Shown here: in pieces, positions 50,407-58,140 of the stretch
Layout of the letters: the number at the start of each line of letters is the position of its first letter
Numbering within the stretch: position 1 is the first letter of the stretch
NCBI GenBank assembly: GCA_047345645.1
Contig: JBLEFH010000003.1
Length of the DNA stretch: 64,000 bases
Source of the DNA: JBLEFH01 sp047345645
GTDB lineage: Bacteria; Pseudomonadota; Alphaproteobacteria; Rhodobacterales; Rhodobacteraceae
Strand: one strand, 5' to 3'
Notes under the pieces: model-generated
What the model was told of the DNA's origin: nothing
The model's database searches: none
What the model saw: the letters and a program-made list of their open reading frames with translations, nothing else
Program-made: the position numbers and the translations under genes

Positions 50407-51098
50407 GCCCGACGCGCTCCCGATAGCGCCGCCGCGACTGCGTTCACAGAGAGCGCCATCAGCAGAAGAATCCCGCCAAGCGCGAGAGCCAGCGCAAGAT
50501 TGCCCTTCGACGTTTCAAGAGCAATCGTCGTCGTCATGACCCGCGTCGCGTGGTCAATATTACCTCCGACGATCATCACCGCACCCACCTCGGCAATCGC
50601 GCGGCCGAACCCTGCCAGCGCCGCCGTGTAAAGCGCTGGCCGCGCCTCGACGATCAAAGTCGGGATTTGCCGCTGTTTTGAGAGACAAAGCGAAGCGAAA
50701 AGCTCCTCATATTCCTCGGCGCGAGACACTATCGCCTCACGCGCAAGCGCCGCGACAATGGGCGTCACCAAAACCGCTTGCGCGATAATCATCGCCGTTG
50801 GCGTATAGAGAAGGCCCAGCGTTCCGAGCGGCCCCACACGCGAGAGCAACAGATAGAGACCAAGGCCGACCACCACGGGCGGCAGCCCCATCATCGCATT
50901 GGTCAACACAATAAAAGTGCGTCGAAACGGAAAGCGAAGTGCGGCTAGGCAGGCTCCGAGCGGCACACCTATGAGAACGGCAAGCGCCGTTGCGCTCAAG
51001 GAGACGCGGAGAGATAGAAGAATGATCTCAATGAGATCCGCATCGCCGCTTAGGATCAAACTCCAAGCAATCCCAAGCGCTTCGCTGAAGGTGTTCAT
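50403..51098 (-). CDS. tupB: Tungstate ABC transporter permease
   Basis: An inner-membrane permease of 231 residues with five or six helices. It has the coupling-loop motif EARPALYTAALAGFGRAIAEVGAVMIVGGNI, equivalent to the EAA loop and close to TupB/WtpB patterns. ATG 51098 (MNTFSEALGIAWSLI) is preferred over an in-frame ATG 18 bases upstream. First gene of tupBCA, 93 bases after moeA on the same strand. Confidence 0.87.
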   Translation of the reverse strand: MNTFSEALGIAWSLILSGDADLIEIILLSLRVSLSATALAVLIGVPLGACLAALRFPFRRTFIVLTNAMMGLPPVVVGLGLYLLLSRVGPLGTLGLLYTPTAMIIAQAVLVTPIVAALAREAIVSRAEEYEELFASLCLSKQRQIPTLIVEARPALYTAALAGFGRAIAEVGAVMIVGGNIDHATRVMTTTIALETSKGNLALALALGGILLLMALSVNAVAAALSGARRA

Positions 51099-51120
51099 GG
51101 ACGGAACCCTTCGCAAGTGG

Positions 51121-51156
51121 CGCTAAATATGGCGATCGGTGATGACAGCATAACGC
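51121..51156 (-). promoter_or_regulatory. Imperfect ModE-like inverted repeat before tupBCA
   Basis: CGCTAAATATGG (51121-51132) and CATAACGC (51149-51156) are loosely inverted half-sites recalling the CGNTATATA halves of ModE-type molybdate/tungstate repressors. It lies between moeA and tupB, where oxyanion-responsive control is expected. The spacing is wider than the ModE consensus, so this is tentative. Confidence 0.25.
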
Positions 51157-51191
51157 AGCCAAGGAGCCGCAAGCGGCGCGCCGCGTCAAGG

Positions 51192-52391
51192 TCAGACGAG
51201 GCCGAAGCTCGAAAATGGTAGGAAGCGCAGATAGTCACCGGTGCGGATCGAGGTGGTGTCTGCGGGCACGTCGATCAACCCCTCGGCCCAGCTCAGGCTG
51301 GAGACAATTCCGGACCCGTCCGACTCAAAGGCAACGAGTTCGCCATCTTCGATCCGCCCGCGCAGAAATTCGCGACGGCCGGAGCGGAAATCCTTGGCAA
51401 AGCCTGACGGCATCTGCCAAGCGCGTGGTTTTGGCCAGTCGGCGCCAGACATGACGGTCAAGGAGGGCCGCGCAAAGATAAGGGCGCTCACGAACGCCGA
51501 CACCGGATTGCCGGGCAGGCCGAAAATCGGGACCTCTTGCCAATGGCCGAGCACCAGCGGCTTGCCGGGCTTGGCCGCGACGCGCCAGCTTTCGAGACGC
51601 CCTTCTTGGGCAATCAGTTGTGCGACGTGATCTTCATCGCCAACCGACGCGCCGCCGGAGCTGATCAGCGCGTCGCAGCGCGCGACCGCATTGTTCAATG
51701 TGTCGCGAAGCGCATCGCGGCTGTCCGGGACATGGCCAAGGTCAACCGTGTCGAAGCCCCATTGTTTCAGAAGGCCAAGCAACATGGGGCGGTTGCTGTC
51801 GTAAATCTGACCGGTCCCCGCTGGCGCACCCGGCGGCAACAACTCGTCGCCGGTTGAGATCACGCCGACACGAAGCGGCGCATAGCAGACAGCCTCCGAA
51901 AGCCCGACCGACAGTGCGACGCCGATATCTTGCGGACGCAGGCGTCGCCCTTTGCGGAGCGCGATTTCACCCGCTCGCAGATCCTCGCCCGCGCGGCGGA
52001 TATTCGTGCCTTCGAGCAGAGGTTTGCGGATCATCAGGCGACCGTTTTCCACCCGTGTATCTTCCTGCGGCACGACGCGATCCACACCGTCCGGAATGAC
52101 CGCGCCGGTAAGGATCCGGATCGCCTCAACTTCGCCCACCTTGCCGCCAAACGGCGCGCCAGCGGCAGAGCGTCCTTCTATAAGGCGAAACGCTGTCTCC
52201 TCGCCGCGGAACCCATAGCCATCCATGGCAGAGTTGTCGTCCGGCGGATGGCTGCGGGCGGCAATCAGATCCTGCGCGAGAACCGAGCCGACGGCGTCCG
52301 TCAACGGGATCGTTTCGGTCCGCGCCACCGGTGTCATACGCTCGCGGAGCGCGAGCAGCACGTCATCAACGCTGAGAAGGTCGTCGGACAT
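51192..52391 (-). CDS. moeA: Molybdopterin molybdenumtransferase
   Basis: Inserts molybdate (or tungstate) into adenylated molybdopterin. The 399-residue product has PPDDNSAMDGYGFRGEE, RILTGAVIPDGVDRVVPQED, the MoCF-binding signature SSGGASVGDEDHVAQL, VAAKPGKPLVLG and FGLPGNPVSAFV. The four-domain length is normal. It overlaps mobB by 26 bases, in the minus-strand arm mobA-mobB-moeA-tupBCA. Confidence 0.95.
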   Translation of the reverse strand: MSDDLLSVDDVLLALRERMTPVARTETIPLTDAVGSVLAQDLIAARSHPPDDNSAMDGYGFRGEETAFRLIEGRSAAGAPFGGKVGEVEAIRILTGAVIPDGVDRVVPQEDTRVENGRLMIRKPLLEGTNIRRAGEDLRAGEIALRKGRRLRPQDIGVALSVGLSEAVCYAPLRVGVISTGDELLPPGAPAGTGQIYDSNRPMLLGLLKQWGFDTVDLGHVPDSRDALRDTLNNAVARCDALISSGGASVGDEDHVAQLIAQEGRLESWRVAAKPGKPLVLGHWQEVPIFGLPGNPVSAFVSALIFARPSLTVMSGADWPKPRAWQMPSGFAKDFRSGRREFLRGRIEDGELVAFESDGSGIVSSLSWAEGLIDVPADTTSIRTGDYLRFLPFSSFGLV

Positions 52392-52875
52392 TGCGCGCCT
52401 CTTTCATCACAAACTTCGCCAACCCTGCGATATCATTGAGATCAAAAACAGGTAAATCGTGCTCTATCGGGAAATCCGCCGCGATGGCCACCACTTTCGC
52501 GTAGCTTTGCGACAGATCCTCCCGGCGCTGCCCGCCGCGCCGGCATTCGAGCCGAGGATGGCAAGGCTTCATATAGCCATCCACCAGAACGAGATCCGCC
52601 GCCGCCATCCGCGGCAGGTAGAAATCAAGCTGCGGCTCCGGCGCGCCGCGCAACGCGTGGGTCATGCTGAACCCTTCCGGCGAGGATTCGACGAACTCCA
52701 TCGCACCTGCCGCGAGATGCGTTCCCGCGTCGGATCCGCCCGCATCCACCAGCGACTTTTCAGACGTCTTGACCACAGACACCCGATAGCCCTGCCCGTG
52801 AAACTCCTTGATCAATCTCTCGCAAAGCGTTGTCTTCCCACTGTTCTTCGATCCGGTAATCCCGAAAACCTTCAT
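52366..52875 (-). CDS. mobB: Molybdopterin-guanine dinucleotide biosynthesis adapter MobB
   Basis: A GTP-binding helper of the MobA step, 169 residues. The P-loop is GSKNSGKTTL, followed by VSVVKTSEKSLVDAGGSDAGTHLAAGA and LVLVDGYMKPCHPRLE, the pattern of MobB. GTP binding is expected at the first motif. Overlaps mobA by 4 bases. Confidence 0.93.
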   Translation of the reverse strand: MKVFGITGSKNSGKTTLCERLIKEFHGQGYRVSVVKTSEKSLVDAGGSDAGTHLAAGAMEFVESSPEGFSMTHALRGAPEPQLDFYLPRMAAADLVLVDGYMKPCHPRLECRRGGQRREDLSQSYAKVVAIAADFPIEHDLPVFDLNDIAGLAKFVMKEARNVRRPSQR

Positions 52876-53468
52876 GGCGCAAGCCGCTCCGTTGCCCGGA
52901 TCAGATCCTCCGGCCTGTTGATATTCAGGAACGGATCGTAGATTTGATTCTGAAAAGAAATCCTTTCCGGAGAGACGTTATCCGTGAAAGCCGTGACTTT
53001 TCTTCCGCCGTTTTTCAGAAAATCCAAGAGATTATCCGCGAGCGAGACCGGCCAGCGGGCGAAAACCGGATGCAACCCACTGGGCGATGCGGCCTGCGCA
53101 CATTCCGCGACCGCCAAGCGTTCAACAAGATCCATCGGGAAAAATGGCGTGTCCACGGCGACGCTGACAAGATGCGATGCGCCAGCCTCGCGCGCCCAAA
53201 CCAGACCCGACAGAACGCCGCCAAGCGGGCCGCAATCGGGCAAGGCATCGGGCAGCACCGGCAGACCATAGCCCGCGAGCCGCGCCGGATCGCCATTCGC
53301 GCTGATCGCCACCGCCGCGCATTGCGGCGAAAGCCGGGCAATCGCCCGCGCATAAAGCGTCTCCCCGCCAAGCTTCAAAGCCCCTTTCTCAATGCAGCCA
53401 AAGCGCCGTCCAGCCCCTCCCGCGAGGATCAGGCCAAAGTCGTTTGATTTTTCAGGCTTTTCGCTCAT
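52872..53468 (-). CDS. mobA: Molybdenum cofactor guanylyltransferase
   Basis: Adds GMP to the molybdenum cofactor, giving the MGD form used by DMSO-reductase-family enzymes. The 198-residue product has the nucleotide-binding LILAGGAGRRFG, KGALKLGGETL, LPDALPDCGPLGGVLSGL and the metal-site VAVDTPFFPMDL. ATG 53468 is chosen because the region before it faces moaA; the in-frame extension upstream would read into the intergenic region. Confidence 0.93.
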   Translation of the reverse strand: MSEKPEKSNDFGLILAGGAGRRFGCIEKGALKLGGETLYARAIARLSPQCAAVAISANGDPARLAGYGLPVLPDALPDCGPLGGVLSGLVWAREAGASHLVSVAVDTPFFPMDLVERLAVAECAQAASPSGLHPVFARWPVSLADNLLDFLKNGGRKVTAFTDNVSPERISFQNQIYDPFLNINRPEDLIRATERLAP

Positions 53469-53498
53469 CAGCCAACTATCACGATTTGCGCAAGAACC

Positions 53499-53539
53499 AG
53501 CAAGCCCTCCTTGCTCCTCCCGCCAATGCCTGCCAATAT
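53499..53539 (+). promoter_or_regulatory. Inverted repeat and candidate promoter between mobA and moaA
   Basis: AGCAAG-CCCTC-CTTGCT (53499-53515) is a perfect inverted repeat in the 89-base divergent gap. Its right arm overlaps the -35 of a possible moaA promoter, TTGCTC (53511-53516), 17 bases, CAATAT (53534-53539). No molybdenum cofactor riboswitch could fit or was seen in this short gap. Confidence 0.42.
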
Positions 53540-53557
53540 TAACGCAAAGGAGATCCA

Positions 53558-54571
53558 ATGCTCTATTGGCCACCCAAGGACGCGACCAACGCCCCGGTTC
53601 TCACGGATCGGCATGGGCGGAGCTTTCCTTATCTGCGCCTGTCGGTCACGGATGTCTGCAATTTCAAATGCAGCTATTGCCTGCCCGATGGCTACAAGCC
53701 GACCGGGAAATCGCCGTTTTTGAGCCGGGATGAGTTGGTGCGGACGGCGAAGGCGTTTGTCGGCATGGGCACGTGGAAAATCCGCCTGACCGGCGGCGAG
53801 CCGACCGTGCGTCGGGATTTCTTCGAGATTGCGGAAGAGATCGCCGGGATCGACGGGCTGGAGACGCTGGCGCTCACCACCAATGGCTACAAACTGCCAG
53901 AGCGGGCGCAGCGGCTGCGTGATTGCGGGATCAATGCGATCAATATCTCCATCGACTCGATGAGCCGCGAAGGGTTTCGGGCCGTCACGGGCCGGGATCG
54001 GTTTGGCGATGTGATCGGCGGAATCGAGGCGGCCATTGCGGCCGGGTTCGACAGCATCAAGCTGAACGCCGTGCTCTTGAAGGGGATCAATGATCGCGAG
54101 ATTGGCGAGTTGATCGGTTTCGTCCAAGACAAGCCGGTCGATATGCGTTTTATCGAGTTGATGGAGACGGGCCTCAGCGCCGACTATTTCGCAAAGCGTC
54201 ACCTCTCCGCCGATGTGGTGCGGGACTTTCTGGCGGAGGGCGGCTGGTCGCCCGTGCCGCGCGCGGTAGGCGCCGGTCCGGCAGAGCGGTTCAGCCATCC
54301 CGAGAGCCAGGGCGAGGTGGGGATCATCGCGCCCTATTCCAAGGATTTCTGCAAGGGCTGCAACCGTTTGCGCGTCTCGGCGCGCGGCGATCTGCATCTT
54401 TGCCTCTTCGGCAAAACCGGCTTCCCGCTCCGCGACCTTCTCGAAGACGACGCGCAGCGCCCGCAGCTTCAGGCGCGTCTGACCAAGCTTCTGGCGCTTA
54501 AAACGGAGAGCCATTTCCTGCATGATGGCGATACGGGGATGACGCCGAATCTGGCTTATCTCGGGGGATAA
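53558..54571 (+). CDS. moaA: GTP 3',8-cyclase MoaA
   Basis: A radical-SAM enzyme, first step of molybdopterin synthesis. The 337-residue product has the N-terminal cluster motif CNFKCSYC (Cys34, Cys38, Cys41) and the C-terminal cluster CKGCNRLRVSARGDLHLCLFG. It also has the SAM-binding TGGEPTVR, NISIDSMSREGF and the essential C-terminal Gly-Gly. Ribosome site AAGGAG precedes ATG 53558. moaC-moaB starts directly after its stop. Confidence 0.96.
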   Translation: MLYWPPKDATNAPVLTDRHGRSFPYLRLSVTDVCNFKCSYCLPDGYKPTGKSPFLSRDELVRTAKAFVGMGTWKIRLTGGEPTVRRDFFEIAEEIAGIDGLETLALTTNGYKLPERAQRLRDCGINAINISIDSMSREGFRAVTGRDRFGDVIGGIEAAIAAGFDSIKLNAVLLKGINDREIGELIGFVQDKPVDMRFIELMETGLSADYFAKRHLSADVVRDFLAEGGWSPVPRAVGAGPAERFSHPESQGEVGIIAPYSKDFCKGCNRLRVSARGDLHLCLFGKTGFPLRDLLEDDAQRPQLQARLTKLLALKTESHFLHDGDTGMTPNLAYLGG

Positions 54572-55588
54572 ATGAAAGACGCATTTGAGATCGGGGCCGC
54601 CAAAGGGGCCAGCCTGCGGATGATTGATGTGGGGCGCAAACGCCCGACGCGCCGCCGCGCTGTGGCCTGCGGATCGATCACCATGGGGGCGGAGGCATGG
54701 CGACTCCTGCGCGCGGGCCAACTGCCGAAGGGCGACGTGCTGACGCTGGCCGAAGCGGCGGGTATCATGGGGGCGAAGAATGCGCCGGATCTCATGCCGA
54801 TGTGCCATCCACTCCCGCTCGATTCCGCCAGCATCGACTATGTGTTTGATGATGAGGTGCAGCGGCTCACGGTCTACGGCCAAGCCGCCGCGGTCGCCAA
54901 AACCGGGGTCGAGATGGAAGCGCTGGCCGCGACCAATGCGGCGCTGCTCACCATCTGGGATCTCACCAAGGGGATCGACCCGGCGCTGGAAATTTCCGGC
55001 GTGCGCTTGCTTGTAAAAACCGGCGGCAAAAGCGGCGTATGGGTGAATCCCGAGGGCATCCCCGATTGGCTGTCGGCGCAACTCCCTGATGATGGGTCGC
55101 TGGAGGGCCGCAGCGTTGCCCTTCTCACCGCTTCGGACCGCGCGGCGGCGGGTGAATATCTTGACGAATCCGGCGCGCTGCTCGCCAATCTCGTGGAAGA
55201 TGCCGGCGGCGCAATCACTGCGCGCGAGGTCGTGGCGGACAGCCGCGACGGCCTCAAAGCCGCAATCCTCGCGCTCACCGAGAGCCAACCGGATCTGCTG
55301 ATTATCTCCGGCGGCACCGGCCCCGGCCCGCGGGACAACACCCCGGAAACCCTCGCTGAAATCGCCGAGCGGATGCTGGATGGCTTTGGCGAGATGCTCC
55401 GCACCGAAAGCCAGCATCATATCGAAACCGCATGGCTCTCGCGCATGACGGCGGGGATGGTCGGGCGCACACTCGTCCTCGCCTTCCCCGGCAGCCCGAA
55501 AGCGGTCAAAGAATGTTGGGATATCGTCGCGCCCTTTATCGGCGTCACGCTGACCCGCATTGCAAAACAGGGGTTTGGCTCGAAATGA
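54572..55588 (+). CDS. moaCB: MoaC-MoaB fusion: cyclic pyranopterin monophosphate synthase and molybdopterin adenylyltransferase-like domain
   Basis: A 338-residue two-domain protein. The first (about 1-158) is MoaC: RMIDVGRKRPTRRRAVACGSITM, AAGIMGAKNAPDLMPMCHPLPL, TGVEMEALAATNAALLTIWD. The second (about 168-338) is a MoaB/Mog-type domain with SVALLTASDRAAAGEYLDESG and IISGGTGPGPRDNTPET, then GMVGRTLVLAFPGSPKAV. It thus joins the second step of the pathway with adenylation of molybdopterin. Such fusions are known. Located between moaA and moaD with an ATGA overlap to moaD. Confidence 0.93.
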   Translation: MKDAFEIGAAKGASLRMIDVGRKRPTRRRAVACGSITMGAEAWRLLRAGQLPKGDVLTLAEAAGIMGAKNAPDLMPMCHPLPLDSASIDYVFDDEVQRLTVYGQAAAVAKTGVEMEALAATNAALLTIWDLTKGIDPALEISGVRLLVKTGGKSGVWVNPEGIPDWLSAQLPDDGSLEGRSVALLTASDRAAAGEYLDESGALLANLVEDAGGAITAREVVADSRDGLKAAILALTESQPDLLIISGGTGPGPRDNTPETLAEIAERMLDGFGEMLRTESQHHIETAWLSRMTAGMVGRTLVLAFPGSPKAVKECWDIVAPFIGVTLTRIAKQGFGSK

Positions 55589-55827
55589 TGACACTCACTC
55601 TCGCGCCTTTCGGCGCCTTTCGCGATCTGCCCGGCGGGGCGATAGAACTCGAATCCGGCGCAAATACAGACGCGCTTCGGGCCCGTCTCACCGATCATTA
55701 CGGCCCGGCTCAAGAGGCACTGGTGCAGTCCGCCGCCTTCGCACTCAACGGCACGGTGATCCCCGAGGGCGGACGGATTGAGGAAGGTGGCGAGCTCGCG
55801 CTTCTGCCGCCCGTCTGCGGCGGATGA
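55585..55827 (+). CDS. moaD: Molybdopterin synthase sulfur carrier subunit
   Basis: An 80-residue ubiquitin-like protein ending in the required Gly-Gly (ELALLPPVCGG). The C terminus is thiocarboxylated by MoeB-dependent adenylation. ATG 55585 overlaps the previous stop; ATG 55588 is adjacent and equally possible. It overlaps moaE by 4 bases, as expected for the two molybdopterin synthase subunits. Confidence 0.93.
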   Translation: MMTLTLAPFGAFRDLPGGAIELESGANTDALRARLTDHYGPAQEALVQSAAFALNGTVIPEGGRIEEGGELALLPPVCGG

Positions 55828-56252
55828 ACTGTCGCTGCGTCATTCGCGAAGCCCCATTAACCCTCGACGAAGCGCTGGCCTTCACGAGCGATCCGGCCCA
55901 TGGCGCGGCGGATATTTTCCTCGGCCATGTCCGCAACCATCACGGCGGCGAAGCGGTCGAGGGGATCACCTATGACGCGCATCCCGCGCTCGCCGAAAAA
56001 GCCTTCACCGAGATCGCCGAGGAAGCGCTCGCGAAATTCGGGCCTCTCAAAATCTATATCGGCCACGCCATGGGCGAACTCCCCATCGGCGGGCTTTCGG
56101 TCCTCATCGCCGTCTCCAGCGCGCACCGGGCCGAGAGTTTTGACGCCTGCCGCTATGCCATCGAAGAGATCAAACATCGCGCGCCCATCTGGAAACGCGA
56201 GCATTATCTGAGCGGGAAAAGCGCGTGGTTGCCGGGGCATTCCCTCCGATGA
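55824..56252 (+). CDS. moaE: Molybdopterin synthase catalytic subunit
   Basis: The large subunit of molybdopterin synthase, 142 residues. FLGHVRNHHGGEAVEGITYDAHPALAEKAF, HAMGELPIGGLSVLIAVSSAHRAESFDACRYAIEEIKHRAPIWKRE contain the conserved Arg, His and the catalytic lysines. Overlaps moaD (4 bases) and moeB (ATGA). Confidence 0.95.
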   Translation: MNCRCVIREAPLTLDEALAFTSDPAHGAADIFLGHVRNHHGGEAVEGITYDAHPALAEKAFTEIAEEALAKFGPLKIYIGHAMGELPIGGLSVLIAVSSAHRAESFDACRYAIEEIKHRAPIWKREHYLSGKSAWLPGHSLR

Positions 56253-57262
56253 GCCGCCATGATCGCCAGATTGTTTTGCCCGAGATCGGCCCAGTCGGTC
56301 AGGCGAAACTGGCGGGTGCCAGCGTGCTGGTCATCGGCGCGGGCGGTCTCGGCGCACCGGCGCTGCTCTACCTCGCCGCCGCGGGCATCGGGCGGATCGG
56401 CATCGCGGACAGTGACGTGGTCTCGCTCTCCAATCTTCAGCGGCAGATCCTCTATAAAGAAGCCGATTGCGACCAGCCGAAGGCGGAGACCGCCCGCCGC
56501 CGCCTGCTGGAGATCGACGCAAACCTCACCATCGAGACCTACCCCGCCATCACCCATCACAACACCAAAGAGATCTTCGCGCGCTACGACGTGATCCTCG
56601 ATGGCACGGACAATTTCGCCACGCGCTTTCTCGCCAATGACGCAGCGCTGAAGTCCGGGCGGCCCCTCGTTCAAGGCGCAGTGCTTGGCCTCACCGGCCA
56701 ACTCGGTGTGTTCGGCCACGAAGACGGTCCCTGCTACCGCTGCCTCCACCCCGAGCCGCCGCAAATGCCTGTGAAGAATTGCGCCGAAGCGGGCGTGATC
56801 GGGGCGGTCTGCGGCATGACCGGGAGCATGATGGCAATGCAGGCCATTGCGCTCCTCATCGGTGCGCCTTTCGAAACCCTCTCCGGCCAACTCTGGATGA
56901 CCGATCTGCGCCGTATGACTACCGACACCCTGCGCCTCGCGCCGCGCCCGGATTGCCTCTGCCGGGGCGACCGCGCGGCGATCACGCTCCCCAAAGGCGC
57001 GCCGCCGGTTGTAAGGCTCGCCACGCTCGCCCCCGGCGATGTGCTGGTCGATGTGCGCGAGGCGCTCGAATGGGCGAGCGGCTCGCTGGCCGGCGCCGTT
57101 CACGCACCCCTCTCCGAACTCGAAAACGGCACCCCGCCCCCCGAAGGGGGCCGCCTCGTCCTCTTCTGCGCCGCAGGGCCGCGCGCCCGCCGCGCCGCAG
57201 ACATCCTCAAGGACCACAACGTGGCGCTGCTCGACGGCGGAACGCGCACACTTCTGCCGTAG
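56249..57262 (+). CDS. moeB: MoeB/ThiF adenylyltransferase with C-terminal rhodanese-like domain
   Basis: Activates the MoaD C terminus. The 337-residue product has the E1-like fold: RHDRQIVLPEIGPVGQAKLAGASVLVIGAGGLGAPALLYLAAAG with GxGxxG, SNLQRQILY, DGTDNFATRFLANDA and the zinc cysteines CYRCL and CLC. The last 90 residues (DVLVDVREALEWASGSLAGAVHAPLSEL...LVLFCAAGPRARRAADIL) form a rhodanese-like domain with its active-site cysteine in FCAAGPRA, as in MOCS3. This suggests one protein adenylates and carries sulfur. Start ATG 56249 forms an ATGA overlap with moaE. Confidence 0.92.
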   Translation: MSRHDRQIVLPEIGPVGQAKLAGASVLVIGAGGLGAPALLYLAAAGIGRIGIADSDVVSLSNLQRQILYKEADCDQPKAETARRRLLEIDANLTIETYPAITHHNTKEIFARYDVILDGTDNFATRFLANDAALKSGRPLVQGAVLGLTGQLGVFGHEDGPCYRCLHPEPPQMPVKNCAEAGVIGAVCGMTGSMMAMQAIALLIGAPFETLSGQLWMTDLRRMTTDTLRLAPRPDCLCRGDRAAITLPKGAPPVVRLATLAPGDVLVDVREALEWASGSLAGAVHAPLSELENGTPPPEGGRLVLFCAAGPRARRAADILKDHNVALLDGGTRTLLP

Positions 57263-57275
57263 CTATTCCTTCCGC

Positions 57276-57304
57276 TTGATCCGCCCAAGCGCCGCCCCTA
57301 GGCT
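57276..57304 (+). promoter_or_regulatory. Candidate promoter of davAB
   Basis: TTGATC (57276-57281) and TAGGCT (57299-57304) are 17 bases apart, 30 bases before ATG 57334. A fair match that would uncouple davAB from the molybdopterin operon. Confidence 0.42.
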
Positions 57305-57333
57305 CAATCATCGACAACCACTTTCGGACCTCT

Positions 57334-58140
57334 ATGCAGCCGCTTCGCATCGCTCTTTTGCAAACCACGCCGCAAAGCTCGCCCGCCGCCGCGCTGGCGA
57401 CGCTGGAGCAATCCGCCCGCCAAGCGGCCAAGGATGGCGCGAAACTGCTCATCACGCCCGAGATGTTCCTCACCGGCTACAATATCGGCGCGGAGAAAAC
57501 CGCGGATCTCGCCGAGCCCGTGGACGGCACCCTGCTCCATGAGGTCAGCGTGATCGCCCGCAGCAGCGGCATCGCGATCCTCACCGGCTGGCCCGAAAAA
57601 GACGGCGCGATCTACAACAGCATCGCGCTCATCGGTGCGGACGGAAAACGCATCGGCACCGCCCGCAAAACCCATCTGTTCGGCGATGTCGACGCGGCGC
57701 AGTTTACCCCCGGCGACACCTTCGCCCCGCTCATCGACTTCCAAGGCTGGCGGCTCGGCCTCGCGATTTGCTATGACATCGAGTTTCCCGAAACGGCACG
57801 GCATTTCATGCTCGAAGGCGCGGATGCGATCCTCGTGCCGACCGCCAATATGTCGCCTTTCGAAATGGTGCCGACGCAGATGCTGCCGACCCGCGCTGCC
57901 GAAAATACGCTCTACATCGCCTATGCCAATTATGTCGGCAAGGAAGGCGGGTTCAGCTATTGCGGACTCTCTTGCGTTAGCGGTCCGGACGGCGTTGATT
58001 TCACGCGCGGGAACACCCGCAGCGAGCTGCTTTTCGCCACGCTCAGCCCCGATTACCTGACCAAAACCCGCGCCGCGCAGAACCAACGCCTCCAGCGCCG
58101 CCCGACCCTCTACCGCAACCTCACCGAGGAGACAGAATGA
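57334..58140 (+). CDS. davA: 5-aminovaleramidase-like nitrilase-superfamily amidase
   Basis: A 268-residue carbon-nitrogen hydrolase with the full catalytic set: Glu43 in TPEMFLTGYNIG, Lys112 in ARKTHLFGD and Cys146 in AICYDIEFPE. LLxCPEMFLTGYNIG, DGAIYNS, and VPTANMSPF closely follow what I recall of Pseudomonas DavA, which hydrolyses 5-aminovaleramide to 5-aminovalerate. The ATGA overlap with the davB gene, whose product makes that amide, supports the assignment. A general aliphatic amidase is the alternative. Confidence 0.85.
   Translation: MQPLRIALLQTTPQSSPAAALATLEQSARQAAKDGAKLLITPEMFLTGYNIGAEKTADLAEPVDGTLLHEVSVIARSSGIAILTGWPEKDGAIYNSIALIGADGKRIGTARKTHLFGDVDAAQFTPGDTFAPLIDFQGWRLGLAICYDIEFPETARHFMLEGADAILVPTANMSPFEMVPTQMLPTRAAENTLYIAYANYVGKEGGFSYCGLSCVSGPDGVDFTRGNTRSELLFATLSPDYLTKTRAAQNQRLQRRPTLYRNLTEETE

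Noticed and set aside
53469..53557. Molybdenum cofactor riboswitch before moaA
   Set aside because: The gap is only 89 bases and lacks the multi-helix layout.
53468..55594. 708-residue antisense frame under moaA and moaCB
   Set aside because: Shadow of two well-supported genes.
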